Source: Novosphingobium sp. CF614 (GTDB lineage Bacteria > Pseudomonadota > Alphaproteobacteria > Sphingomonadales > Sphingomonadaceae). From it: DNA of 64,000 nt. This document shows, in pieces, positions 52,415 to 61,009 of this stretch (the stretch's first letter is position 1; each line of letters opens with the position of its first letter). Location of the stretch: contig NZ_FOOR01000001.1 in assembly GCF_900113255.1 (NCBI RefSeq), positions 124,001-188,000 of the forward strand, read 5' to 3'. The notes under the pieces are model-generated. The model was not told the origin of the DNA and ran no database searches. It worked only from the letters and a program-made list of their open reading frames with translations. The position numbers and the translations under genes were made by a program.

Positions 52415-53101
52415 ATGAGCGGGCTCAACATCCTCTACATCGAGGACGATGCGCGCGCCGCTTCGCAGGTCGAGGAACTGGCAGCCCATTCCGGCGACAG
52501 GGTGACATGGGCACCGACCGGCAACGCCGGCCTCATGCGCGCCGGCGTGGAACGCTTCGACGTCATCGTGCTCGACCGCATGCTGCCGGATCTCGACGGC
52601 ATCACCATCCTTTCCCGCCTGCGCGAAAGCGGCATCGGCACGCCCGTGCTGATGCTTTCGGCGCTGGGGCGCACGACCGACCGCGCGGAAGGTCTGGACG
52701 CCGGCGCCGATGACTATCTCGCCAAGCCGTTCGAGGGCCAGGAACTGCTCGCCCGCCTGCGCGCGCTGCACCGCCGCGCCTCGGGCCGCGAGCACAGCGC
52801 CGTGATCCTCTACGGCTCCTTCGAATGCCATGTGAAGGCACGCACCGCCTTCCGCGACAATCGCCACCTTCCGCTCAGCCCGAAGGAATTCGAGCTGTTC
52901 CGCTATTTCATGGAAAACGCGGGCGAAGTGCTGACACGCGAAATGCTGCTGCGCGACGTGTGGAAGATGAACTTCGATCCGCAGACCAACGTCGTGGACG
53001 TCAACATCGGACGCCTGCGCCGCAAGCTCGAGGAGGGTTTCGACCGGCCCGCGCTCGAGACGATCTGGGGATCGGGATACCGGCTGCTGGACGGCAGGTG
53101 A
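52415..53101 (+). CDS. OmpR-family response regulator
   Basis: 228-residue DNA-binding regulator. The receiver domain has the acidic pocket IEDD (residues 9-12), phosphoacceptor Asp54 in VLDRMLPDLDG, and the Lys in YLAKPFEG. A trans_reg_C winged helix follows (LSPKEFELFRYFMENAGEVLTR; VVDVNIGRLRRKLE). The ATG at 52415 has AGGGGGG about 10 nt upstream; an ATG at 52367 would add 16 residues. Its stop overlaps the kinase GTG by 4 nt, so the two form a coupled pair. Confidence 0.92.
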   Translation: MSGLNILYIEDDARAASQVEELAAHSGDRVTWAPTGNAGLMRAGVERFDVIVLDRMLPDLDGITILSRLRESGIGTPVLMLSALGRTTDRAEGLDAGADDYLAKPFEGQELLARLRALHRRASGREHSAVILYGSFECHVKARTAFRDNRHLPLSPKEFELFRYFMENAGEVLTREMLLRDVWKMNFDPQTNVVDVNIGRLRRKLEEGFDRPALETIWGSGYRLLDGR

Positions 53102-54468
53102 TCCGGTTCATTGCCATTCGCCACTCGATCTTTGCCCAGATCGTGCTCTGGGCGATCTTCACCGCGGCGGAAATCACCTTCGGGCTCTGGCTGCTGACTG
53201 ATACGACGATCCAGCGCACCAATCGCCTGGCGATGGAGCGCGCCGTCGACGTCGATCTTGCCGGCATGGTCGACATCTACGCCAGCGGCGGCGTCAAGGA
53301 ACTTACCAAGCGGATCAACGATCGTCTGGTGCTGCAATCGCGCGATGGCAATCCGGCGCACTACCTGATCGCCGACGCCAGGGGCGAACGCATCGCCGGC
53401 GACATCAAGCGCTGGCCCGGATTGCGTGCGAAGCTGTCGGAAACCGCCGAAATCCGGCTTGACGGAAAGCGGCTGGCCTTTGCCCGCGCCACCCAGCTCG
53501 GCCCCAACCTACGGCTGCTGGTCGCACACGAGCACCGCGACCTTGAAGTCCTGCTCCGGCAGGTCGCGCTGGCGTTCCTGACCGGCGGCATCCTGGCCGT
53601 GCTGGCTGTCGCCGCCGGAGGCTGGATCGCCGCGAATCGCCTCGCCGGACGGATCGGAAGGATCAACGCCGCCTTCCGGCAACCCGACGACGCGGCGCTC
53701 GCCCAGCTCGAACGCGGATCGGCGGGCCACGACGAGATCGACGAGCTGACCAGCCATTCCGCCAATGCGCTGATGCGGCTCAAGCAACTGGCAGCGGCCC
53801 ATCGCCAAACCACCGATCATGTCGCGCACGAGATGCGCACCCCGCTGATGCATCTCGACAACCGGCTGGTGCGGGCCCTGGCGACCGCGCCTGAGGCCGG
53901 AACCGCGGCGAGCATCGCCGACGCCCGTACCGAGATCCGCGGCATCATCCGCATGCTCGAATCGCTGCTCGACATCGCCGCGAGCGAAGCGCGGCGCGGC
54001 GACCGGCACGGCCTCGCTCCGGTCGACCTCAGCGCCCTCGCCGCGCGCCTGGGCGAACTCTACGCCGACAGTGCCGAGGAATCGGGCCATACCTTCAAGC
54101 TCGACATCGAACCCGGCGTCAAGATCGAAGGCGAGGAGATGCCCCTGACCCGGCTTATCACCAACCTGCTCGACAACGCCTTCAAGTTCGTGCCTGCCGG
54201 CGGCACGGTCTACCTCGGGCTGCGCAAGGGTCCGATGCTGATCGTCAGCGACGACGGCTGCGGCGTCCCCGAGGACCAGCAGGAGAATATCTTCGAAAAG
54301 TTCAACCGGGGAGGACGCTCGGCCGCGACCGAGGGTGCCGGACTGGGCCTCGCGCTATGCCGGGCCATCGCCGAGCGCCATCACCTGGAGATAAATCTGG
54401 TTCCGTCGGACAAGGGCGCCTGCTTTACCGTGACGCCGGAGACGAAACGACGCATCTCGGCGGAATAG
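53098..54468 (+). CDS. Two-component sensor histidine kinase
   Basis: 456-residue membrane kinase. Two membrane helices (residues ~10-33 and ~155-178) enclose a ~120-aa periplasmic sensor. Then come HAMP-like sequence, H-box HVAHEMRTPL with His244, N-box TNLLDNAFKFV, G1 SDDGCGVP and G2 GAGLGLALC. The GTG at 53098 overlaps the regulator stop. The signal is unknown; the pair most resembles small OmpR/EnvZ-type systems with no linked target gene. Confidence 0.93.
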   Translation: MIRFIAIRHSIFAQIVLWAIFTAAEITFGLWLLTDTTIQRTNRLAMERAVDVDLAGMVDIYASGGVKELTKRINDRLVLQSRDGNPAHYLIADARGERIAGDIKRWPGLRAKLSETAEIRLDGKRLAFARATQLGPNLRLLVAHEHRDLEVLLRQVALAFLTGGILAVLAVAAGGWIAANRLAGRIGRINAAFRQPDDAALAQLERGSAGHDEIDELTSHSANALMRLKQLAAAHRQTTDHVAHEMRTPLMHLDNRLVRALATAPEAGTAASIADARTEIRGIIRMLESLLDIAASEARRGDRHGLAPVDLSALAARLGELYADSAEESGHTFKLDIEPGVKIEGEEMPLTRLITNLLDNAFKFVPAGGTVYLGLRKGPMLIVSDDGCGVPEDQQENIFEKFNRGGRSAATEGAGLGLALCRAIAERHHLEINLVPSDKGACFTVTPETKRRISAE

Positions 54469-54526
54469 CCCCGGCCCCCATCCCGGCCCCATCCCGACCA
54501 TCGCCGGGACGAGGGAACCGGGAAAA

Positions 54527-55786
54527 TCAAGCCGCCGCGTCGAGCCCATAGGCCGTGTGCAGCACCCGCACCGCGAGTTCGGTCTCGTCGGCGTCGATCA
54601 GCACCGAGACCTTGATCTCGCTGGTGGAGATTGCCTGGATGTTGATCCCGCGATCGGCGAGCGTCTTGAACATGGTGCTGGCGACGCCCGCATGGCTGCG
54701 CATGCCGACGCCCACGACACTGATCTTGGCGACCTTGTCGTCCGAGATCATGCGGTAATAGCCGATGGCGTCCTTGCGCTCCTCCAGCATCGCCTGCGCG
54801 CGGGCGAGGTCGGCCTGGGGCACGGTGAAGGTCACGTCGGTCTCGCCCTTGTCCTTGGCGACGTTCTGGATAATCATGTCGACGTTGATGTTCGCCTCGG
54901 CGAGCGGGGCGAAGATCGAGGCCACCGCGCCGGGACGGTCGGGCACGCGGGTGAGAGTGACTTTCGCCTCGTTCTTGTCGGCGGCGATGCCGGTGATCAG
55001 CTGGCGTTCCATATCGCTTCCTTCCAGTTCCTCGTCGCTGACGATCATCGTGCCTGGCAGCGTGTCGGCCGGCGGGTCGTTCCCGTCGACGAACGAGGAG
55101 AGCACCTGCACGCGCACGTTCTCCTTCATCGCCAGCGAGACCGAGCGCGTCTGCAGGACTTTCGAGCCTACCGAGGCCAGCTCGAGCATTTCCTCATATG
55201 TCACCAGCGGCAGCTTGCGCGCCTTGGCGACGATGCGCGGGTCGGTGGTGTAGACACCGTCAACGTCGGTGTAGATGTCGCAGCGATCGGCCTTGACCGC
55301 CGCCGCCACCGCCACTGCCGACGTGTCCGATCCGCCGCGGCCCAGCGTGGTCACCCGGCCGTGGGGCGAAAGGCCCTGGAAACCGGGGATCACCGCGATC
55401 TCGCCCGCCGCCATCGAGGCAAGCAGGGCCTGGGAATCGACCTCCTCGATACGCGCCTTGGCGTGGGCGTCGTCGGTCCTGACCGGCAGTTGCCAGCCTA
55501 GCCACGAGCGTGCCTTGCAGCCCATCGCCTGCAAGGTCAGCGCCAACAGCCCCGAGGTGACCTGCTCGCCGCTCGCGACGACGACGTCGTACTCGGCGGG
55601 ATCGTAGAGCGCGTTGGCCTCACGGCAGAAGTTGACGAGGCGGTCGGTCTCGCCGGCCATGGCCGAGACCACCACCGCGACTTCGTGCCCGGCCTCCTGC
55701 TGGCGCTTGACGATCCCCGCCACGCGCCGGATGCGCTCGGTCCCGGCCATCGAAGTGCCGCCGAATTTCATCACGATACGTGCCAA
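54527..55786 (-). CDS. lysC: Aspartate kinase
   Basis: 419-residue kinase starting the aspartate family pathway. MKFGGTSMAGTERIRRVAG is the substrate-loop; FQGLSPHGRVTTLGRGGSDT is the nucleotide site. The C-terminal ACT domains (VPDRPGAVASIFAPLAEANI; VGVGMRSHAGVASTMFKTLA) bind lysine/threonine. The usual start is TTG at 55786 (LARIVMKFGG in the open frame, GGGAG 10 nt upstream), which gives the family length; an in-frame GTG/ATG further up is disfavoured. ubiG is divergent. Confidence 0.94.
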   Translation of the reverse strand: MARIVMKFGGTSMAGTERIRRVAGIVKRQQEAGHEVAVVVSAMAGETDRLVNFCREANALYDPAEYDVVVASGEQVTSGLLALTLQAMGCKARSWLGWQLPVRTDDAHAKARIEEVDSQALLASMAAGEIAVIPGFQGLSPHGRVTTLGRGGSDTSAVAVAAAVKADRCDIYTDVDGVYTTDPRIVAKARKLPLVTYEEMLELASVGSKVLQTRSVSLAMKENVRVQVLSSFVDGNDPPADTLPGTMIVSDEELEGSDMERQLITGIAADKNEAKVTLTRVPDRPGAVASIFAPLAEANINVDMIIQNVAKDKGETDVTFTVPQADLARAQAMLEERKDAIGYYRMISDDKVAKISVVGVGMRSHAGVASTMFKTLADRGINIQAISTSEIKVSVLIDADETELAVRVLHTAYGLDAAA

Positions 55787-55868
55787 GGTGCCGGTGCTCC
55801 CCTGTCGTTTGCCCTGCGCGCCCATCGCGCGAGTGGATAAGAGTCGGGCGCGCTGTTAGGGAGGAGTG

Positions 55869-56603
55869 ATGGACAATGCAACCGCGACGATCGACCCCAA
55901 GGAAGCAGCACACTTCGGCGCCCTGGCCGCCGATTGGTGGGACCCGACGGGCTCATCGGCGATGCTGCACAAGCTCAATCCCGTGCGCCTGGCCTTCATC
56001 CGCGACGCGATCGACGCGCATTTCGGCACCGATTCGCGCACGCGCCGGCCGCTTTCCGGCAAGCGCGCGCTCGATGCCGGGTGCGGCGCCGGCCTGCTGT
56101 GCGAGCCGCTCGCCCGGCTCGGCGCGGCGGTGACCGGCGTGGATGCCGCGCCACAGAACATCGCGGCGGCCAGGGCCCATGCCGAAGCGATGGGCCTGGA
56201 CGCCGCGATCACATACCGGCAGGGAGAGTTGGACGGGCTCGGCCTTGGCAGCTTCGACCTGGTCTGCTCGCTCGAAGTGATCGAGCATGTGGCCGACAAG
56301 GCGCTGTTCCTGGGTCAGCTGGCCGCCGCGCTGGCACCGGGCGGGCTGATGGTCCTGTCCTGCCCCAACCGCACCTTGCGCTCACGCGCGATGCTGGTCG
56401 AGGCCGCCGAGCGGCTCGGCCAGGTTCCGCGCGGGACGCACGACTGGAAGCAGTTCGTCACGCCCGGCGAACTGCGCGAGCTTGCGGCGGGCGCGGGGCT
56501 GGCGCTCGGCGAGCCGAGGGGCATCGCCTGGTCGCCGGCGAGCGGCCTGCGCCTCTCCGACGATCTTTCGCTCAACTACATCGTCACCGCGCACAAGGCC
56601 TGA
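55869..56603 (+). CDS. ubiG: Ubiquinone biosynthesis O-methyltransferase
   Basis: 244-residue SAM methyltransferase for two O-methylations of ubiquinone. Starts TIDPKEAAHFGALAADWWDP, motif I is ALDAGCGAGLLCEPLARLGA, then DLVCSLEVIEHVADKALFL and FVTPGELRELAAGAGLALGE. AGGGAGGAG is 3 nt before the ATG at 55869 with an in-frame GTG directly upstream. Its 3' end overlaps the convergent NadR-like gene by 20 nt. Confidence 0.95.
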   Translation: MDNATATIDPKEAAHFGALAADWWDPTGSSAMLHKLNPVRLAFIRDAIDAHFGTDSRTRRPLSGKRALDAGCGAGLLCEPLARLGAAVTGVDAAPQNIAAARAHAEAMGLDAAITYRQGELDGLGLGSFDLVCSLEVIEHVADKALFLGQLAAALAPGGLMVLSCPNRTLRSRAMLVEAAERLGQVPRGTHDWKQFVTPGELRELAAGAGLALGEPRGIAWSPASGLRLSDDLSLNYIVTAHKA

Positions 56604-57102
56604 GCGGCACGGCCAGCCGCGAGATCGCCGCCCTCGCCTGCGCCTCGCGCTCGTCCCACGAGCCGGCGATGCGCCGGAACGGCACTTCGGCGCGCACCAG
56701 CATCTCCTCCGCCAGCGCGGCGAAGCGGGCCCGCTGCGCGGGTTCGCCGAAGAAACGGGTGCCGTCCGGGCGCCAGGGTACGTCGGGGGCGAACAGCAGG
56801 TAAAGGTCGGCCTTGGGATATTCCATCAGCACTTGCGGCACTTCGCCGAACAGCATCATCGCCCAGGCCGCCGTCATCAACTGGTCGGTATCGAGCACCA
56901 GCAGCGGCGGCCGCATGGCCATCGCCGCGCGGTTCGCCGCCGCCTGGCCCTCCGCTATCGCCAGCAGGTCGCCCCGGCGCAGTTCGGTGCCGTTCCGCTC
57001 GCAATAAGTACGTCCGTATTCGGGCACCCAGGCGTGCCCCAGCTTGCGCGCCAACGTCGACTTGCCCGTGCTTTCCGCCCCGTGGAGGCAGACGGTCATC
57101 AT
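56584..57102 (-). CDS. NadR-type nicotinamide riboside kinase-like AAA protein
   Basis: 172-residue P-loop protein with CLHGAESTGKSTLARKLG (Walker A) and VPEYGRTYCERNGTELR, matching the C-terminal kinase domain of NadR. LLVLDTDQLMTAAWAMMLFG and LYLLFAPDVPWRPDGTRFF are also typical. The adenylyltransferase and repressor domains of full NadR are absent. It overlaps pnuC (ATGATGA), so transport of nicotinamide riboside and its phosphorylation are coupled. Confidence 0.87.
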   Translation of the reverse strand: MMTVCLHGAESTGKSTLARKLGHAWVPEYGRTYCERNGTELRRGDLLAIAEGQAAANRAAMAMRPPLLVLDTDQLMTAAWAMMLFGEVPQVLMEYPKADLYLLFAPDVPWRPDGTRFFGEPAQRARFAALAEEMLVRAEVPFRRIAGSWDEREAQARAAISRLAVPLRPCAR

Positions 57103-57698
57103 GCCGGCTGAACAGCGCCTTCCGGCTCCGCCTTCGCCGCGCTGATCCACTCCTTCAGGCCCAGCAGCGACATCACCAGCATGCCGCCATAGAGCCCTGC
57201 GGTGGGGTAAAGGCCCCGATTGATGTAGAGCAGGATCGAGGCGATATCGATCGCGATCCACAGCAGCCAGTTCTCGATACGCCGGAAGGCCAGCAGGATC
57301 TGCGCCAGAACGCTGGCCCCGGCGATCGCCGAATCGGCGTAAGGCATGACCGCGTCGGTGAAGCGGTTCATGATCCAGCCCAGGTTCAAGCTCACCGCCA
57401 GCGTCGCCACGCACCACACCGCGCGGCTCATGGGATCGAGCCAACGCACCGGCACTCGGTTGTCCTCTCCCCCCACCTTGAGCCAAAGCCACCAGCCCCA
57501 GGCCTGCGCCAGGAAGAAGAACACCTGCAACCCGGCCTCGGCATAGAGCCGCTCCTCCCAGAACACCAGGATGTAGAGCGCCACCATCGCCATGCCGAAC
57601 GGATAGTTCCACACGCTGCGCCAGATCAGCAGCGTGATGTTGATGACACCGAATCCCGCCGCGAGCCATTCCAGCGCGGCCAGCATCTGCAGACTCAT
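57099..57698 (-). CDS. pnuC: Nicotinamide riboside transporter PnuC
   Basis: 199-residue inner-membrane protein with about seven membrane segments. Family signature LVFWEERLYAEAGLQVFFFL and GWWLWLKVGG, and the C-terminal WLLWIAIDIASILLYINRGL. The ATG overlaps the ArsC-like stop (57695-57698) and its own stop overlaps the NadR-like ATG. Facilitated diffusion of NR driven by phosphorylation is established for the family. Confidence 0.94.
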   Translation of the reverse strand: MSLQMLAALEWLAAGFGVINITLLIWRSVWNYPFGMAMVALYILVFWEERLYAEAGLQVFFFLAQAWGWWLWLKVGGEDNRVPVRWLDPMSRAVWCVATLAVSLNLGWIMNRFTDAVMPYADSAIAGASVLAQILLAFRRIENWLLWIAIDIASILLYINRGLYPTAGLYGGMLVMSLLGLKEWISAAKAEPEGAVQPA

Positions 57699-58048
57699 GT
57701 CAATGCCGCCTCCCATTCGGCTTGCTTGAACCCCACCAGCAGCCCGCCGGGATGCTCCACGACCGGCCGCTTGATCGCGCTGGGATTGGCCGCCATGACC
57801 GCCACCGCCTTGGCCGCGTCGAGCCCGACCTTGTCTTCCTCGGGCAGCTTCCGGAAGGTCGTGCCCGCCCGGTTGAGCACTGTCTCCCAACCCATCGACG
57901 CGACCCAGCCTCCCAGCCTGGCCGGGTCCGCGCCCTTCTTCTTGTAGTCATGGAAGGCATAGTCAATCCCCCGCGCCTCAAGCCACTTGCGCGCTTTCTT
58001 GACCGTGTCGCAATTGGGAATGCCGAATACCTCGATCACCACAGTCAC
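57695..58048 (-). CDS. ArsC/Spx-family thioredoxin-fold protein (YffB-like)
   Basis: 117-residue ArsC-family reductase-like protein. EVFGIPNCDTVKKARKWLEA holds a single CxxxxK-type Cys; DYAFHDYKKKGADPARLGGW and EHPGGLLVGFKQAEWEAAL complete the fold. The usual partner cysteines for arsenate reduction are absent, as in YffB/Spx-type members. The start is unclear: GTG at 58048 or 58042, without a strong ribosome site. It is the first gene of the pnuC/NadR-like operon by ATGA overlap. Confidence 0.85.
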   Translation of the reverse strand: MTVVIEVFGIPNCDTVKKARKWLEARGIDYAFHDYKKKGADPARLGGWVASMGWETVLNRAGTTFRKLPEEDKVGLDAAKAVAVMAANPSAIKRPVVEHPGGLLVGFKQAEWEAALT

Positions 58049-58073
58049 CTATGCTTGCATTCTTAATGCTGAA

Positions 58074-58093
58074 TTTGAATAATAATATTCAAA
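58074..58093. promoter_or_regulatory. AT-rich 8-bp perfect palindrome (probable operator)
   Basis: TTTGAATA-ATAA-TATTCAAA, an island of nearly pure A/T in a very GC-rich genome, ~26 nt before the ArsC-like start on the minus strand. Its symmetry suggests a dimeric repressor site controlling the pnuC operon. The regulator is unknown. Confidence 0.55.
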
Positions 58094-58462
58094 TTCGAAC
58101 CGATCCGGATACCGCGATACACCGCTGTCCATGGATTGTGGATGCCGAACAAAGCGGACCATCCCACCCCTCACAATGTGACGGAGGTTTACACGATTTA
58201 CACCAAATCTCGCCGATCGGAACGTTTGCACCCCTTCCCTTGGTCATCACGAGCGGCCGAAGCCGGTGCGGCAATCCCGGATTTTGGCCAGAATGTTGGC
58301 AGGGCGGTTTGGTGCCGCACCGGTGTGGCACGTGGGAAGTCGGACACTGGATCATGCGATGAAAGTACCGCATTGGCATATGTGTAGGAAAGTCCTGTTT
58401 GCGGTTATTCCTCGAAAGCGAACGTCCGCAAATCCTCCCCGCCACGGGGAGAAAGCGCCAGG
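58094..58462. other. ~370-nt intergenic region upstream of the ArsC-pnuC operon
   Basis: No gene supported. The plus-strand open frame 58136-58387 has no coding character. It contains TTACACGATTTACACC (about 58189-58204), probably promoter-related, and ends with a fragment of the CTCCCC-type repeat (58434-58450). Confidence 0.45.
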
Positions 58463-58816
58463 TCACTCGCCTCGGTCCTCCACCGAAAACCGGCGCACGT
58501 CGGGCTCGTCGCAGGAATAGACCGTGTAGCTTTCGTAATACTCCGCCCTGCCCCGCCCTTGCACGGCCAGGTGCTCCGGGTTGCGGGCCCAGGCGCGGGC
58601 GTGGGCTTCGGTTTCCCATTCGGATATGGTGACCGTCTCGCCGTCCTCGGCCGAAAAGCTCTTGTAGGAAACGAAGCCCGGCTGCGCGGTCGCGAGCGCA
58701 GCCATGCGCGCGGCGTCGGCGCGATAGGCTTCTGCCTGCATGTCGGCCCGTTTGCGGCTGCGAAACACGTTCATGTACATCCGCCAGGCAATGCCGCGCG
58801 AATCGTGCTTCGACAA
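58463..58816 (-). CDS. Antibiotic biosynthesis monooxygenase (ABM) domain protein
   Basis: ~117-residue ferredoxin-like-fold protein: [40 protein letters not shown] and [20 protein letters not shown] are typical of ABM-family proteins, though the catalytic role is not assured. It ends [19 protein letters not shown]. The start is uncertain: TTG at 58816 keeps the whole first strand ([11 protein letters not shown]), an ATG at 58780 would cut into it. Divergent from aroC. Confidence 0.8.
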   Translation of the reverse strand: MSKHDSRGIAWRMYMNVFRSRKRADMQAEAYRADAARMAALATAQPGFVSYKSFSAEDGETVTISEWETEAHARAWARNPEHLAVQGRGRAEYYESYTVYSCDEPDVRRFSVEDRGE

Positions 58817-58916
58817 GTGCGGGATGAACGGGATGGGGCCAAAAACGCCAGGGTCCGCTCATCGCGCCGGTGTCGAAGGATGGACAAACCGCCCGCTTGG
58901 CGACAAAGCGCAGGCC

Positions 58917-59984
58917 ATGAGCGTGAACAGCTTCGGCCGCCTTTTCCGTTTTACCACCTGGGGCGAAAGCCACGGGCCGGCGATCGGCGCCATCGTCGAC
59001 GGGTGCCCGCCCGGCCTGGCCATCGACGAGGGGATGATCCAGCCCTTCCTCGACGCGCGGCGCCCGGGCCAGTCCAGGTTCACCACCCAGCGCCAGGAGC
59101 CGGACCAGGTCCGCATCCTTTCCGGCGTCTTCGAAGGCAGGACCACCGGCACGCCGATCAGCCTCATGATCGAGAACGTGGACCAGCGATCGAAGGACTA
59201 TTCGGACGTCGCCCGCGCCTATCGCCCTGGCCATGCCGACTATGCCTACGACGCCAAGTACGGCTTTCGCGACTATCGCGGCGGCGGGCGCTCCTCGGCG
59301 CGCGAGACCGCCAGCCGGGTGGCGGCGGGCGCGGTGGCGCGGCTGGTCATTCCCGAAGTCTCGATCCTCGCCTATGTCTCCGAGATCGGCGGCGACGCCA
59401 TCGACATGGCGAACTTCGACGCCGCCCAGATCGGCGCCAACCCGTTCTTCTGTCCCGACGCCGAAGCCGCCGGGCGGTGGGAGCGGATCGTCGACACCGC
59501 GCGCAAGGCCGGTTCCTCGGTCGGCGCCGTGGTCGAATGCGTGGCGACCGGCGTGCCCGCCGGCTGGGGCGCCCCGCTCTACGGCAAGCTCGATGCCGAC
59601 CTTGCGAGCGCGATGATGGGCATCAACGCGGTCAAGGGCGTGGAGATCGGCGACGGCTTCGCCGCCGCGCGCCTGACCGGCGAGCAGAACGCCGACCCGA
59701 TGCGGCCCGGCGCCGATGGTCCGGAATTCACCGCAAACCACGCCGGCGGCGTGGCCGGGGGCATCTCCACCGGCCAGCCGGTGGTCGTGCGCGCCGCCTT
59801 CAAGCCGACCAGCTCGATCCTCACCCCGCAGCCGACGATCACCCGCGAAGGGGAAGCCACCGAACTCTTCACCAAGGGCCGCCACGACCCCTGCGTCGGC
59901 ATTCGCGGCGTGCCGGTGGTGGAAGCGATGATGGCGCTGGTACTGGCCGATCACAAGCTGCTGCACCGGGGGCAGTGCGGGTAA
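58917..59984 (+). CDS. aroC: Chorismate synthase
   Basis: 355-residue FMN-dependent enzyme making chorismate from [44 protein letters not shown] and [20 protein letters not shown] are family motifs. The ATG at 58917 gives [20 protein letters not shown]; an open frame from 58740 is antisense to the ABM gene. Lies convergent with map. Confidence 0.97.
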   Translation: MSVNSFGRLFRFTTWGESHGPAIGAIVDGCPPGLAIDEGMIQPFLDARRPGQSRFTTQRQEPDQVRILSGVFEGRTTGTPISLMIENVDQRSKDYSDVARAYRPGHADYAYDAKYGFRDYRGGGRSSARETASRVAAGAVARLVIPEVSILAYVSEIGGDAIDMANFDAAQIGANPFFCPDAEAAGRWERIVDTARKAGSSVGAVVECVATGVPAGWGAPLYGKLDADLASAMMGINAVKGVEIGDGFAAARLTGEQNADPMRPGADGPEFTANHAGGVAGGISTGQPVVVRAAFKPTSSILTPQPTITREGEATELFTKGRHDPCVGIRGVPVVEAMMALVLADHKLLHRGQCG

Positions 59985-60056
59985 ATACCCGCGGCTCGAT
60001 CACACGACCCGGTATTGCGCTCCACCGAGTGCCCCTCCGGACAACGGGCGGTTCCG

Positions 60057-60887
60057 TCAGGCGTAAGGCGGCTTGTGCAGGCCCTTGGGGCTGAGCGTGA
60101 AGATTTCGCAGCCGTCCTCGGTGATGCCGATCGAATGTTCGAACTGCGCCGAGAACGACTTGTCGCGAGTCACCGCCGTCCAGCCGTCGCTCAGCAGCTT
60201 CACCGGCGGCTTGCCGAGGTTTATCATCGGCTCGATGGTGAAGAACATGCCCGGGCGCAGCAGCGGGCCGGTGCCGGCACGGCCGGCGTGGACCACCTCG
60301 GGCGCGTCGTGGAACAGACGCCCCACGCCGTGGCCGCAGAATTCGCGCACGACGCCGTAGCGGTTCGATTCGGCATAGGCCTGGATGGCGGCCCCGATGT
60401 CTCCCACGCGGTTGCCGGGCTTGGCCTGCGCGATGCCGATCATCAGGCATTCATGCGTGACGTCGACCAGCCGGCGCGCCTTGAGCGGCACGTCGCCGAC
60501 AAGGTACATGCGGCTGGAATCGCCGTGCCAGCCGTCCAGCAGCGGGGTGACGTCGATGTTGACGATGTCGCCGTCCTTGAAGGTCTTTTCGGACGGGATG
60601 CCGTGGCACACGACATGGTTGATCGAAATGCAGGACGAGTGCGCATAGCCGCGATAGCCGAGCGTGGCCGGCACGGCGCCGCCCTCCAGCGTGAGTTCGC
60701 GCACTTTGTCGTCGATCGACGCGGTGGTGACGCCGGGCTGCACCAGCGGCGCGATCTCGTCCAGGATCATGGCGGCCAGGCGCCCGGCCTTGCGCATGCC
60801 CTCGAACGCCTGGGGACCATGCAGCTTGATGGTGCCGTCCCGCAGCAGGGTTTCGTTTTCGTGCTCGACGATCTGGTATTCGCTCAT
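60057..60887 (-). CDS. map: Methionine aminopeptidase type I
   Basis: 276-residue cobalt/manganese aminopeptidase removing N-terminal Met. The metal ligands lie in NIDVTPLLDGWHGDSSRM, FCGHGVGRLFH and FFTIEPMINLG; C-terminal AQFEHSIGITEDGCEIFTL also fits. ATG at 60887 (MSEYQIVEHENE). A 13-bp tandem repeat array lies upstream (60951-61002). Confidence 0.97.
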   Translation of the reverse strand: MSEYQIVEHENETLLRDGTIKLHGPQAFEGMRKAGRLAAMILDEIAPLVQPGVTTASIDDKVRELTLEGGAVPATLGYRGYAHSSCISINHVVCHGIPSEKTFKDGDIVNIDVTPLLDGWHGDSSRMYLVGDVPLKARRLVDVTHECLMIGIAQAKPGNRVGDIGAAIQAYAESNRYGVVREFCGHGVGRLFHDAPEVVHAGRAGTGPLLRPGMFFTIEPMINLGKPPVKLLSDGWTAVTRDKSFSAQFEHSIGITEDGCEIFTLSPKGLHKPPYA

Positions 60888-60950
60888 CGGCACGAGATAG
60901 CACCAGCCGGCGCGAATTGCGAGATCGCGCTGCCAGATGCTGTCTCGCCC

Positions 60951-61002
60951 GGAAATCCGTGGCGGAAATCCCTGGCGGAAATCCCTGGCGGAAATCCCTG
61001 GC
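60951..61002. repeat. Four tandem 13-bp repeats upstream of map
   Basis: GGAAATCCGTGGC followed by three exact copies of GGAAATCCCTGGC, without spacing. They sit between the DUF3298-type lipoprotein stop and the map start. 13 is not a multiple of 3 and no ORF uses them. Confidence 0.88.
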
Positions 61003-61009
61003 CGGGCAA

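Noticed and set aside
58136..58387. Plus-strand 83-codon frame upstream of the ArsC-like gene
   Set aside because: No ribosome site, no family, composition unlike real genes here.
58559..60094. 511-codon plus-strand frame overlapping aroC
   Set aside because: Arg-rich low-complexity product in a different frame from chorismate synthase; shadow of aroC.
60951..61002. CRISPR array
   Set aside because: 13-bp units follow each other with no spacers and no cas genes are present.
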